Below, piece by piece: positions 43,117-52,013 of a DNA stretch of 64,000 bases; position 1 is the first letter of the stretch, and every line of letters starts with the position of its first letter. Position numbers and translations under genes: made by a program. The notes beneath the pieces were generated by a model. The model did no database searches. It was not told the DNA's origin and saw nothing but the letters and a program-made list of their open reading frames with translations. Where the stretch lies: the NCBI RefSeq assembly GCF_007559335.1, contig NZ_VMBG01000001.1, forward strand, positions 372,001 to 436,000, in the 5' to 3' direction. The stretch comes from Rariglobus hedericola. GTDB lineage: Bacteria > Verrucomicrobiota > Verrucomicrobiia > Opitutales > Opitutaceae.

Positions 43117-44436
43117 TCAGTGATGGGTCAGCAGTGACTGCAAGGCGCGGGTGTCGGGTTTACCGCGGGCGGTGAGCGGGAACTCCGCGACGATCACCAG
43201 CCGGCGGGGGATTTTCCACGTGGCGAATTCCTTGCGCAGCAATACGCGGACCGACGGCGCGTCGAGCGACGTGGCGAGCACGGCGGCGAGTTCGTCGGGT
43301 GTTTGCGGATGCAGGCAGGCGAAGGCATCACGCACGCCGGGCAAGGCGCGCAACAGCCGCTCAAGATCGCCGAGATCAAGGCGGCGTCCGGCGATTTTCA
43401 CCAGACGCCCCGAACGGCCCTTGAGAACGAGTTCACCGTGCTCGTTGATCACGGCGAGATCGGCCGGTGAAAAGGAACCTCGGGCGCGCACGGTGTCGCT
43501 GGTTACACGGATGCGGCCGCCGCGCGCCGGAGTGAGCGTGACGCCCTCAAGCGGTGTGCCCACGCTGCGGCCGGCAAGCGTGGCGTCGCCGCTGCGATCA
43601 TAGGTGATGCCACCGGTTTCGCTGGAACCGTAGAAACTATGCGCACGCAGGTTGAATTTGGCGGAGAACGCCTGTGCGATTTCAGGCGACAAGGGCGTGC
43701 CGGCGGAGATGACCGTGCGCAGACTGTTGAGCGCATCGGCGGGCAGATCGGCTTGGGCAAAGGCACGCAACAATGCGGGCACGGCGGGGAAAACCGTGGG
43801 GCGCCAGAGGGCGATATCGGCCGCGAGCGCGTGGGGAAGCGGCACGCTGGAGCAGATGAGCGCGGTGCCTTGGATGAGCAGCGGCATCACGAGATTGCCG
43901 AGACCGTAGGAATGCCCGAGCGGAATGACCGCGAAGTTCACGTCGTCGGGACCGATGCCCATGGTGGCGCAGATCTGACGGCCATCGGCGATCATTTCCT
44001 CATGGGTAAACGCCAGTGCGCGCGGTTGTCCGGTGCTCCCAGAGGTGAGCTTGACGACGAACGTGCGACGATCCGGTTTGTAACTTATTAAGTTACAAAA
44101 TGGCTCGAGTGAGTCGTTGATCAGGGCGAAGCGGGCGTGGGCGGCGGAGGCGAGTTGACGCTGGGCGTCGGGTGGCTCGGAGGGGTCGAGGGGGACGGGG
44201 ATGGCTCCGGCGCGCAGGAGCCCGATGAATACCGCGAACCAGCGTCCGCCATTGGGCAGGGCAAACGTGACACGCTGATGACGGATGTTGTCGGGCAGGG
44301 TCGCGCGAAACGCATCGGCCTCGGCATCGAGTTCGCCGCGCGTCCAAGCGCGGCCGGTGGCAGCTTCGACGACCGCCAGCGCCTCGGGTTGAACTTGGAC
44401 GAGGCGCGTCCAATGGTCGGACACGGTTTCGGTCAT
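43117..44436 (-). CDS. AMP-binding aryl/acyl ligase
   Basis: A 439-residue adenylating enzyme. The phosphate loop VVKLTSGSTGQPRALAF, SFYGSSETGGITYDR, LVLKGRSGRLVKIAGRRLDL and the late TARGKPDTRAL (catalytic Lys) are all there. In aryl polyene clusters the equivalent enzyme activates the hydroxybenzoate or cinnamate starter and loads it on ACP. The protein is somewhat short because the N-terminal domain is compact. A 23-nt palindrome is embedded in frame near residues 112-120, coding FCNLISYKP just before the phosphate loop. It overlaps the MMPL gene by 4 nt. Confidence 0.85.
   Translation of the reverse strand: MTETVSDHWTRLVQVQPEALAVVEAATGRAWTRGELDAEADAFRATLPDNIRHQRVTFALPNGGRWFAVFIGLLRAGAIPVPLDPSEPPDAQRQLASAAHARFALINDSLEPFCNLISYKPDRRTFVVKLTSGSTGQPRALAFTHEEMIADGRQICATMGIGPDDVNFAVIPLGHSYGLGNLVMPLLIQGTALICSSVPLPHALAADIALWRPTVFPAVPALLRAFAQADLPADALNSLRTVISAGTPLSPEIAQAFSAKFNLRAHSFYGSSETGGITYDRSGDATLAGRSVGTPLEGVTLTPARGGRIRVTSDTVRARGSFSPADLAVINEHGELVLKGRSGRLVKIAGRRLDLGDLERLLRALPGVRDAFACLHPQTPDELAAVLATSLDAPSVRVLLRKEFATWKIPRRLVIVAEFPLTARGKPDTRALQSLLTHH
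44077..44099. repeat. palindrome, copy 1, inside the ligase gene
   Basis: A perfect palindrome with 11-nt arms and a single central base, core GTAACTTAWTAAGTTAC with TTT/AAA at the ends. The identical 23-mer (allowing strand) occurs at 58346-58368. The A/T-rich sequence contrasts with the surrounding G/C-rich gene. Confidence 0.75.
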
Positions 44437-46772
44437 GCGACGACGGGTGGTTTTTTGCGACTCAACGGCTCCAGTTCAACCATGACCAAGGCGGTAATCA
44501 CGATGAGAGCGACGGTCGAGCCGAGCGCGGAGACGACCGGGATCTTGCTCAGTGCGAGCACGCCGAACGAAGCCGCGGTGGTGAGTGCGGAGAGGCGGAT
44601 GGAAATGGGCGGCGGTTCGCCACGGCCGGCGTTTTCGGCGGAGAAAATCGCGTAGTTGTGGCTCAGGCAGACGCCGAGAAACGCCCCGAGGAGATGGAAC
44701 ATGTTGAGCGAGTTTCCGGCGAAACCGAGCAAGCCAAACGTGAATAAACACGAGCCGCACGGGATGATGAAAATGCGCAGGCCGCGACGGATTCCGTAGA
44801 GGACGAAGACGCTGATGCCGATCAAGCTGAGTCCCATGATGCTCAGGCGGAGGGCGCTGGCACGGTAACGGCCGAAGAGCGAATTGAGAGTTTCCAGTTG
44901 ATTGGTGCCGACGGTGCCCAATTCCGGCGGCGGTTCGGAGCCAGGCTCGTGATCGGCGATGGTGAGGAACCACGTCGAGTGTCCGCTGGTGAAAAACAAC
45001 ATGCCTAGGGGACCGGTTAATGCGCTCTGTAAATCCGCGGCGAGTGCATCGTAAGCCGGCGGTGCGGAGCGCGCGGCGAGGGCGCGCCAGTCGTTGAAAA
45101 ACGGATCGAAAGAATCCGCCGTGTAGCCGCGTTGTTCGAGGGTGGCGCGGAGTTGCGATTCAAAGCCGGAGAGTGCGACGATGCGTGCAGGCGTGGCGGT
45201 GAAATCGGCATGCGTGGGCAAAACGAGTCCCATGCTGGAGGCACTGGTGTCGGGGAAGGCGGAGGTGTGCCAGGTCTGGAAGGCTTCGAGGCGGTCGCGG
45301 GCGTCGGTGATGCTGTCTCCGCGCGTGATGTAGATGGCGCGTCCGTCGGTGTCGCCGAAGTAGGACCGCACTTCGCGGTCGTTGTCGTTGAGCGACGTGT
45401 TGGGCACGTCGAGCTGGCGGATGTTATCCTGCCAGTTCAGCAGCCACGGACCGACGGCGGAGATGACGATGGCAATGATGCCGAGAATGCGAACGACGTT
45501 GCGATGGCGGATACCGATGGCGTGCACCGCGAAATTGCGGGCTTCGAGATACGGGTGGTTGAGTTGCGCGAAGTAGAGAATCGCGCCCGCAAGTGCGCTG
45601 ATCAGACCGGCGCTGACAAAAACGCCGAGCTGGCGGATGAGCGGCAGTTCCGAAAAAAGCAGAAACGAAAACCCGATGACCGTGGTGAGGCAGCTGGTGA
45701 GAAGCGGCTTCATCAAACGCGCGAGTTTTTCGCGATAACGCTCGCCGGCGTGCAGCGCGGGTTGGAGATAGAGATAAAAACCGTAGTCGATGGCGACGCC
45801 GGTGAGCAGCGCGCCGACCACGAACACAAGGATGTGAATGCGTTCGAAGGCCATCGTGGCGGCGACCCAGCCGCCGAGGATGGAGAACAGGATGACCGGC
45901 ACGAGGTGCAGGGATTTCCACGGACGGCGCACGAAGAGCACGGCGACAGCGAGCACGGCGATCATGGAAAGGATGTTCAACCATTCGAGCTCACCGCGGA
46001 TGCGCTCCTTGCTGGCGGCGGCGAAACGGTTGACGCCGCTCCATTGAAGCGTGAGGCCGGGATGCGTGGACTGCAGGTCGGCGAGCGCCTGGTCAATGAC
46101 CGCGAAGACGGGCGCCTGGCCGGCTTCGTCGAGAGGCGAAACCGCGAGTCGGGCCCAGACCAGCGAATGGCCGCCGGCGGGCGTGCTGGCCGCGAGCGAC
46201 TGGGTCTGCAGAACGAGGGAAGGGACGAGCAATAGCGGATCGCTTTGCACGATCTCTTGAAACGCGGTGGCCTCGGGGCGCAGAAGGAAGGCATCGAGCC
46301 CGTCGACGATACGGGTGGAGAGCCAGGCGCTGCGCGCGGCCTCGGGTTGTCCGGTGGCGGCAAACGCGCGGTCCTGCGCCGAAAGCCAGGTGGGCAGCAG
46401 CAAGTCGAGACGACGTTGATAGAGGAAGGCGCCGAGCGCGTTGTTGACCGCGGCATCTTTGAGCGGCGTGGCTTCGGCGAAGAGCGGGGAAGCGCGCAAC
46501 GCGGCGGCAAACTTCACGGCAGCGTCCTCGGGCGGCGGCTCGTTGGGATGCGCGGGATCGGCGAGGGCGAGGAGGACGACGCGAGCCTGGCGTTCGTCGG
46601 CCAGCGAACGCAGGAGCGTGATCTCGGGCGAACGCTCGTCGGCGGGCACGAGGTCGATGACGTTGGTGGAAATCTTCTGCGCGTAGTCGATGCGCGAGAG
46701 CCAGAAGAGCCCGAGTGCGCTGAATACAATCAGCAGGAAGCGGGCGGTGATTTTCTGGCGGCTGGGTTCCAT
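44433..46772 (-). CDS. MMPL-family exporter
   Basis: A 779-residue RND/MMPL transporter. There is one N-terminal helix, a large periplasmic domain (about 35-260), five to six helices, a second periplasmic domain (about 440-600) and five to six more helices. VVGALLTGVAIDYGFYLYL and FLGVCLSHNYAIF are the helix 4/10-type segments with the proton-relay Asp in the first. In aryl polyene clusters the MMPL protein moves the lipid-linked pigment out of the inner membrane. It overlaps the ligase gene by 4 nt. Confidence 0.9.
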   Translation of the reverse strand: MEPSRQKITARFLLIVFSALGLFWLSRIDYAQKISTNVIDLVPADERSPEITLLRSLADERQARVVLLALADPAHPNEPPPEDAAVKFAAALRASPLFAEATPLKDAAVNNALGAFLYQRRLDLLLPTWLSAQDRAFAATGQPEAARSAWLSTRIVDGLDAFLLRPEATAFQEIVQSDPLLLVPSLVLQTQSLAASTPAGGHSLVWARLAVSPLDEAGQAPVFAVIDQALADLQSTHPGLTLQWSGVNRFAAASKERIRGELEWLNILSMIAVLAVAVLFVRRPWKSLHLVPVILFSILGGWVAATMAFERIHILVFVVGALLTGVAIDYGFYLYLQPALHAGERYREKLARLMKPLLTSCLTTVIGFSFLLFSELPLIRQLGVFVSAGLISALAGAILYFAQLNHPYLEARNFAVHAIGIRHRNVVRILGIIAIVISAVGPWLLNWQDNIRQLDVPNTSLNDNDREVRSYFGDTDGRAIYITRGDSITDARDRLEAFQTWHTSAFPDTSASSMGLVLPTHADFTATPARIVALSGFESQLRATLEQRGYTADSFDPFFNDWRALAARSAPPAYDALAADLQSALTGPLGMLFFTSGHSTWFLTIADHEPGSEPPPELGTVGTNQLETLNSLFGRYRASALRLSIMGLSLIGISVFVLYGIRRGLRIFIIPCGSCLFTFGLLGFAGNSLNMFHLLGAFLGVCLSHNYAIFSAENAGRGEPPPISIRLSALTTAASFGVLALSKIPVVSALGSTVALIVITALVMVELEPLSRKKPPVVA

Positions 46773-46793
46773 GCGGCGGGTGATGACGGCGGA

Positions 46794-47450
46794 TTAACGG
46801 AAGAATTTAGTCAGTTCGGCTTCGTTAAACGTGACGCCGGTCTTGGTCTCGCCGATGAGAATTTCCACGCGCTGGGCGGCGGCTTTGCGCATCTCGATGG
46901 TTTTCACCAAGCCGTTGTCGCCGGTGACGGTGATCGGATTGAGCACGCTGGCGAGCGGGCCGGGATTGGGGACAAAGGTGAAGCGCCAGGAGCTGCCGTC
47001 GCGGGCACCGTAGAGTAAAAAATTTTTTGCGAGCTCGGGCAGGTCGAAACGCAGGACGTTGAGCAACGCCTTTGTGGCGGCCTGGGCACGCGGATCGTCG
47101 GGGAGTTCGCGGCGGCGGCCGCGTTCATCCATCATGAAGCCGCCTTTTTCATCGACGACCATGAGGCGGTCTTCGGGCGTGAGGTAGTGGAGGCTCAAGC
47201 CGCGCACCGGATCGAGTCGGATCTCGCCGGTGAGTTTGGCGGGACCTTTGCGGAAGGGGAAGTAGCGGTTCTCGTTGAAGACGGCCTTGAGCGGAGGCTT
47301 GGCCTTCAAGTCGGCGACCAAGGGCAACCATGAGGCGTCGTTTTCGCCGGGGACGATACGGTAATCAGGCGTGGCGAGATCGGCGGGAAACTCGGCGCGC
47401 AAGGGTAGGGCGCAGAGAGCGAGCAGGAGCAGGGAGTGGCGAAAGTTCAT
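46794..47450 (-). CDS. LolA-like outer-membrane lipoprotein carrier protein
   Basis: A 218-residue periplasmic protein with a signal peptide (MNFRHSLLLLALCALPLRA). VFNENRYFPFRKGPAKLTGEI and LSLHYLTPEDRLMVVDEKGG follow the LolA half-barrel pattern. LolA normally carries lipoproteins; the cluster-specific paralogue probably carries the pigment lipid to the outer membrane. ATG 47450 chosen, overlapping the glycosyltransferase gene by 4 nt. The longer frame to 47606 reads out of frame through that gene. Confidence 0.82.
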   Translation of the reverse strand: MNFRHSLLLLALCALPLRAEFPADLATPDYRIVPGENDASWLPLVADLKAKPPLKAVFNENRYFPFRKGPAKLTGEIRLDPVRGLSLHYLTPEDRLMVVDEKGGFMMDERGRRRELPDDPRAQAATKALLNVLRFDLPELAKNFLLYGARDGSSWRFTFVPNPGPLASVLNPITVTGDNGLVKTIEMRKAAAQRVEILIGETKTGVTFNEAELTKFFR

Positions 47451-48217
47451 AGGGAGGGAGTTTGTCGGCTGATACGACGGACAGCAGGCCAGCGCCAAAG
47501 TAACAGCTGGGTGATAAGACGGGTGTGCAACCACACCATTTTGACGTTGTCGCGCAGGTAGTGGAAATGCGACACGCCGCCATCGGCCTTGGTGAGGTAG
47601 CGGCACGGTGCCGGAATATTGAGCGTGGGCACGCCGGCCCAGACCATGCGCACGGCGATCTCGGGATCGAAGTCGAAGCCACGCGCGGCTCGCGTCCGGG
47701 CGAGGGCGTCACGCAACGCAGCGGCGGGATAAACTCGAAAGCCGAAGAGCGGATCACCAATGAGAGTTTTGCTGAACGTCTCAAAGTGCACGAGGCCCAC
47801 GCTGAGCTTGCGGCCGTGGAGACGTTCAAGCGGCACCTCGGGGCCGAAGACCGGCAGGCCGAGCACGAGGGCGGCGGGCGTTTTTTGAGAGGCGGCCATG
47901 AACGGCTCGATATGTGTGACCGGATGTTGTCCGTCGGAATCCATCACGAGCGCATGGGTGAAACCGGCGGCCAGCGCGGCTTCGATGCCGGTGAGCACGG
48001 CGGCTCCTTTGCCCCCATTGCTCAGGCGATGAATGATCCGCAGCGAGGGTTCGCGAGCGGCGAGCGGGGCGAGACTTTGCGCGCTGGCATCGGTGCTGCC
48101 ATCGATCACGACCCACACGGGCTGCCAGCGGCGCAACGCGTCTTCGACCGTGGGCAGCAGGCGGGAACCGGCGTTATAGCTGGGAATGAGAACGAGGTGG
48201 GTGGAGGAAGGCGTCAT
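47447..48217 (-). CDS. family 2 glycosyltransferase, pigment cluster
   Basis: A 256-residue GT-A enzyme: THLVLIPSYNAGSRLLPTVE, VWVVIDGSTDASAQ, LSNGGKGAAVLTGIEAAL and ALVMDSDGQHP (DxD). The layout resembles polyprenyl-phosphate mannosyl/glucosyl transferases, and a sugar may be added to the pigment or its carrier. The open frame extends to 48799 but that part is a shadow of the PlsC gene; ATG 48217 is right, with a 4-nt overlap. Confidence 0.88.
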   Translation of the reverse strand: MTPSSTHLVLIPSYNAGSRLLPTVEDALRRWQPVWVVIDGSTDASAQSLAPLAAREPSLRIIHRLSNGGKGAAVLTGIEAALAAGFTHALVMDSDGQHPVTHIEPFMAASQKTPAALVLGLPVFGPEVPLERLHGRKLSVGLVHFETFSKTLIGDPLFGFRVYPAAALRDALARTRAARGFDFDPEIAVRMVWAGVPTLNIPAPCRYLTKADGGVSHFHYLRDNVKMVWLHTRLITQLLLWRWPAVRRISRQTPSL

Positions 48218-48972
48218 GCGTTGGGGTCGGGCGGAGGCAGCGTGGCGTTGAAGTGGGCGGCGATGCGCGCCGTGAATTCCAGCGGGTCGCCGATTTCCGC
48301 GGCCGGAATCAATTCGTCGAGGGTGATCTCGATCCAGCACGGCAATGGCGGCACGCGCCACCACGGGTTGCCTTTGCGCGCGAGCTTGGGGCCGGAGCGG
48401 ATACGGATGAGTTGGACCGGGCATTGCGCGCGGCGGGCGATGACCGCGAAACCGGGCTTGAGCGCATTGATTTTTACGCCGCGTTCGGTGCGCGTGCCCT
48501 CGGGGAAAATCAACAGTGACTGGCCCGCGATAATGCGTTCGGCAGCGTTGCGGATGAGGTCGACGCCGTTTTCGCCGGCGGAAACGAATCCGCACATGCG
48601 CGCGGTGGGACCGGTGCAGGGATTGCGCAACAGGGCGGGTTTGATGATGCAAACGGTGTCCGGCAGGCGCCCGAGGAGGATCGGTGCGTCGAGGAGACAC
48701 GGGTGATTGGCCACATAGATGGTGCCGTTGCCGAGCGGGCGGTCGAAGCCGATCCATTTGGCGGGAATGACGTCGGAGAAGTGCAGCCAGCGGACCCAAA
48801 AATTAAACATCCAACGGGTGGTGCGGCGGGCGCGAGGACCGTAGCGCTCGGGATTCGGAAGGAGCAGCAACGGCACGCAGGCGATGTTGAGAAAAAGCCC
48901 GCCGAGGCCGAACCAGATCCAGCACAGGTAATAACCGATAGGCAGCCAGAGCCGATGGAAAAACGTCTTCAC
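48214..48972 (-). CDS. PlsC-type 1-acylglycerol-3-phosphate acyltransferase
   Basis: A 252-residue membrane-bound acyltransferase with YVANHPCLLDAPILLG (HX4D catalytic motif) and LLIFPEGTRTERG (phosphate-binding motif). An N-terminal hydrophobic hairpin spans about 10-42. In aryl polyene clusters such enzymes attach the polyene or a fatty acid to a glycerol/ethanolamine-type lipid. GTG start, overlapping the upstream acyltransferase by 4 nt. Confidence 0.9.
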   Translation of the reverse strand: MKTFFHRLWLPIGYYLCWIWFGLGGLFLNIACVPLLLLPNPERYGPRARRTTRWMFNFWVRWLHFSDVIPAKWIGFDRPLGNGTIYVANHPCLLDAPILLGRLPDTVCIIKPALLRNPCTGPTARMCGFVSAGENGVDLIRNAAERIIAGQSLLIFPEGTRTERGVKINALKPGFAVIARRAQCPVQLIRIRSGPKLARKGNPWWRVPPLPCWIEITLDELIPAAEIGDPLEFTARIAAHFNATLPPPDPNA

Positions 48973-49886
48973 GCGTCCTCCTCAACGGCGGGGTTGAGTT
49001 CGATGAAGTTGAACCACCAATACGGATTTATGCGCAAAAGGTCTTCGAGGATGTTGATGAAATCCTGGAAATGAACGCGGGCGTTCACGAGGTTGGCTTC
49101 GCGGCTGATCGCTGGATCGGGTCGCCAGACGGGGGAGCTGTAAATGTCGGTTTCACCGGGTTTCCCGGGCACGCCGACCGTGAGCAGAACGGGCATGCGA
49201 AAGATCAACGCGAGGTGATAAATGGCGAAGGGGAACAGCCTTCGTGCACCGAGGAACTGAAAGGGTTCACGCTTGGCGCTGAATTCGAGGCGGTCGCATT
49301 TCAGCGCGATGGAGTTTCCGGCGGTGATGGAGTCTTTGAGCGCGAACAGGAGGTTTTCGCTTTCGTTGACCCAGATGAACGACACCCACTCGGAGAAACG
49401 CGCACCGAGGCGGTCAATGTCTTCGGAATTGCCGACGCGTTGACGAATGAGGGACACATGGCGCTTTTCCTGACCGCCGATGAGAAAGCCGGTGAGGTCG
49501 GAATCGGCGAAATGAAACGTGCCTAGGAACGTCGGTTCCTGGGAGTGAAGAAAGGCGCTGAAGTCAGCTCCGGTGTTCGTGAGCACGCCGCGATGGGGGA
49601 GTCCGCGCGAGACGCGCAGCTTAAGCATGAGCGCTTCCTCGAAAACGAAGAAGTGGCGCAATACCTCGCGGCGGGTCGGCTCGCGCCCGAGGGCGGCGCG
49701 TAGGTAATCGCGCGAGTGCTTCGCCTGGGAGGGCATGTTGCAAAGCGCGATCCAGGTGCCGAACAAGCGAATCGGGCGGTAGATGAATTCGGGCACCACC
49801 CGGTCGGCGATGCGCAAAAAAGCGTAACCCCAGCTCGGGCCGGGATTGCGTTTGGGCAAAACAGGAATGTCCGCCGGTGTGCTCAT
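48969..49886 (-). CDS. LpxL/HtrB-like acyltransferase
   Basis: A 305-residue protein resembling lipid A lauroyl acyltransferases. LGTFHFADSDLTGF holds the HX4D motif, and VSLIRQRVGNSEDIDRL and IALKCDRLEFSAKREPFQFLG follow the family order. The C-terminus LLRINPYWWFNFIEL is also typical. With the PlsC-type enzyme it provides two acylation steps, presumably building the lipid part of the pigment. Overlaps the next gene by 4 nt. Confidence 0.83.
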   Translation of the reverse strand: MSTPADIPVLPKRNPGPSWGYAFLRIADRVVPEFIYRPIRLFGTWIALCNMPSQAKHSRDYLRAALGREPTRREVLRHFFVFEEALMLKLRVSRGLPHRGVLTNTGADFSAFLHSQEPTFLGTFHFADSDLTGFLIGGQEKRHVSLIRQRVGNSEDIDRLGARFSEWVSFIWVNESENLLFALKDSITAGNSIALKCDRLEFSAKREPFQFLGARRLFPFAIYHLALIFRMPVLLTVGVPGKPGETDIYSSPVWRPDPAISREANLVNARVHFQDFINILEDLLRINPYWWFNFIELNPAVEEDA

Positions 49887-50557
49887 AACCAGTCGAGGGT
49901 GAGCCGGCGCCCGGGCGCAATCAGGCCGGCGAACGGGGTCCGCGTGTGCACTAAGTCGAAAAACGCCAGGAGCGGCAGACGCACTTCCTGGGCGGATGCG
50001 TCGCGGTCCGCTTCCGAGTCGAGGTCAAGCGTAACGCGGGCTAAGGCGTTTTCGGGCGAGACGGAAAGGGCGAGCGCGAAGGCGAAGGTGCGTTCGCTGG
50101 CGGCGTGGTTTTCCAAGAGCCAGGTGCCACGTTCGTCGCCGCCGCAGAGAATGGTGCGCGGGGTTTCGGCGAGGAGGGCGACTTGCAGGGCCTGTGCAGG
50201 CAGAAACTCACTGCCGGTCATGGGGAAAAACTGACGCACGGCCTGCTGGCGGATGATGAGCGCCTGTTGCACGGCACTGGGATGGATCGAAGTTTGAAAC
50301 AGCGTGGGGCTCGCGCCGGGAAAACTGTCGAGGTAGCCCTCGAGTGCGCGGGTTTCGGCGTAACCGGACGCATAGACGAGCGTGTCGTTTTCGGTGGGCC
50401 CGAGTGGCTCGAGCGAGGCGCCGACGAGCAACCCGAGCTGGGTCATGCGCCGCGTGGCGTTTTTGGGGAAACGCTCTTTGAAACGCTCGCGCGTGGCGGC
50501 GGGTTCCTCGAGTCCGGCGTCCTCGGTGTGCAGGGCGGTGATCCAGCGTTCAAGCAT
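49883..50557 (-). CDS. chain-length-factor-like ketosynthase domain protein
   Basis: A 224-residue protein resembling the short 'ketosynthase N-terminal' partner (PF13723-like) of aryl polyene clusters. NDTLVYASGYAETRALEGYL and PTLFQTSIHPSAVQQALIIR are its markers; the second corresponds to the SP(T)xFxxSVHN stretch. The position of the KS nucleophile Cys is not occupied by Cys, as expected for a non-catalytic partner. Start at ATG 50557 overlaps the ketosynthase gene by 8 nt; the much longer open frame is a shadow. Confidence 0.75.
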   Translation of the reverse strand: MLERWITALHTEDAGLEEPAATRERFKERFPKNATRRMTQLGLLVGASLEPLGPTENDTLVYASGYAETRALEGYLDSFPGASPTLFQTSIHPSAVQQALIIRQQAVRQFFPMTGSEFLPAQALQVALLAETPRTILCGGDERGTWLLENHAASERTFAFALALSVSPENALARVTLDLDSEADRDASAQEVRLPLLAFFDLVHTRTPFAGLIAPGRRLTLDWL

Positions 50558-51659
50558 GACTGAGAAGGAGGGCCGCGTGGGCGCCACCAAAGGCGTTGCT
50601 GGTGCAGAGAACACTGTCGAAGCCGGCGAGATCGAACGGCGACAGCGCGACGTCCGGCGTAAACGCGGGCGCTTCACTGCCAACCGTGCCGGGAGCGCGG
50701 CCGACACGAATCGCGGCGGCGGCAATGGCGAGTTCGACCAAGCCGCAACTGCCCAACGTATGGCCGAGGCTGCCCTTCCATGACACGAGCGGAGATCCGC
50801 CGAAGTGACGCGCCAGCACACTGGATTCGAGGCGGCCGGCCTCGAGCGTGCCGGTGCCGTGGCCCTTGAGCCAGAAACGGCGGCCTGCGGTGGCGGCGAG
50901 CAAAGGCGCGAGACACGCCTCGAAGCCCGAGCCATCGGCTTGGTTGGCGGTGAAATGGTGCATCTCGTTATGCAGACTTTGGGCGCTCAGCGCGAAATCA
51001 CCGCGGTCGCGCGTGAGCACGGCAAACGCCGCGCCATCACCGAGGCCGATGGAACCGGTGGCGCGATCCTGGTAAGGCGTGGGCAGATCGGCGTTGAGGA
51101 TTTTCAACGCGTGAAAACCACCGGCGACGAATGGACTGAGAAAATCAAAGGTGAACACCAGTGCCTCGTCGGCGAGATTGGCCGCGAGCACGCGCGAGGC
51201 TTGCAGCAGGCCGAGATGCGCGGAGACGCACGCATGGGAAAACGTGGTGATGTTCGGGCCCCAGCCGAGTTGGCCGGCGAGCCAGTCCACACAACGAAAA
51301 GGCGTGCCGTAGTTCAGGTGCGCGGTGTCGCCGGTGCGGCGAAACGCGTGGAGACTGCCGACGCCGAAATTGCTGCTGGTGACAAATACCGGTCGGCGCG
51401 GCGAACCCCAGCCTTCGCCGGGAATACGGGCGGCGAGGGTGCGCACGAGTTCGATCCAACCGGGTGGAACGGTTTCGTCGTAGCTGTGACCGGCACATAG
51501 CGCGAGCGGCACGAGATCACCGCCATCGGCGCCGAGCACAGGAACGGGGGCGAGCGCGCGGCGGCCTGCGAGCAGTGCGGCGAGCGTGACGGCTTCATCG
51601 CCAAAGGCGGTGAGAGCGCCGCAGGCGGCGATGCGTGTCGGCGGGAGAGTGGCGCTCAT
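50550..51659 (-). CDS. beta-ketoacyl synthase (second ketosynthase)
   Basis: A 369-residue thiolase-fold enzyme with an apparent full triad: Cys in FSHACVSAHLGLL, His in LKGHGTGTLEAG and His in WKGSLGHTLGSCG. It is shorter and more divergent than the 420-residue ketosynthase upstream. It and the chain-length-factor-like protein may form the heterodimer that sets polyene length. Overlaps the latter by 8 nt. Confidence 0.85.
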   Translation of the reverse strand: MSATLPPTRIAACGALTAFGDEAVTLAALLAGRRALAPVPVLGADGGDLVPLALCAGHSYDETVPPGWIELVRTLAARIPGEGWGSPRRPVFVTSSNFGVGSLHAFRRTGDTAHLNYGTPFRCVDWLAGQLGWGPNITTFSHACVSAHLGLLQASRVLAANLADEALVFTFDFLSPFVAGGFHALKILNADLPTPYQDRATGSIGLGDGAAFAVLTRDRGDFALSAQSLHNEMHHFTANQADGSGFEACLAPLLAATAGRRFWLKGHGTGTLEAGRLESSVLARHFGGSPLVSWKGSLGHTLGSCGLVELAIAAAAIRVGRAPGTVGSEAPAFTPDVALSPFDLAGFDSVLCTSNAFGGAHAALLLSHA

Positions 51660-51685
51660 GAAGGCGGCCGGTTGTTTGTCCCGAC

Positions 51686-51961
51686 TCAGGCGGGCAGACG
51701 GTCGGGCGCGGCGTGGGCGCGGATGAACGTGGCCAGTGACTGGATGCTGGCGAGAGCCGTGCGGGACTCCTCGCTGCTGCTGATCTTGATGCCGAATTCC
51801 TTTTCCAGGCGCACGACGAGCTCAAGCGCATCGATGGAGTCCAGACTGAGACCGCCACCGATGAGGGGCTCATCGTCGGGGATTTCAGCGGCGACCACGT
51901 CTTCGAGACGGAGGGTTTCTACGACGAGGACCTTGAGTTTGGATAAAAGCGGATCGGACAT
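51686..51961 (-). CDS. acyl carrier protein
   Basis: A 91-residue ACP. GGGLSLDSIDALELVVRLEK contains the phosphopantetheine Ser in DSI, and EKEFGIKI and SLATFIRAH fit helices 2-4. ATG 51961 gives the normal length (the longer frame to 52042 reads into the ketosynthase gene). It carries the growing chain or the starter. Confidence 0.92.
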   Translation of the reverse strand: MSDPLLSKLKVLVVETLRLEDVVAAEIPDDEPLIGGGLSLDSIDALELVVRLEKEFGIKISSSEESRTALASIQSLATFIRAHAAPDRLPA

Positions 51962-52013
51962 GAACAGGAAGGGAATGACAGGGAGGGGAAAGGCGGGGTG
52001 CAAGCCTCTGAAA

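Noticed and set aside
47447-48799. Long frame suggesting a 450-residue fusion at the N-terminus of the glycosyltransferase
   Set aside because: The first 194 residues are Arg/Pro/His-rich and are the PlsC gene read in another frame; the real start is ATG 48217.
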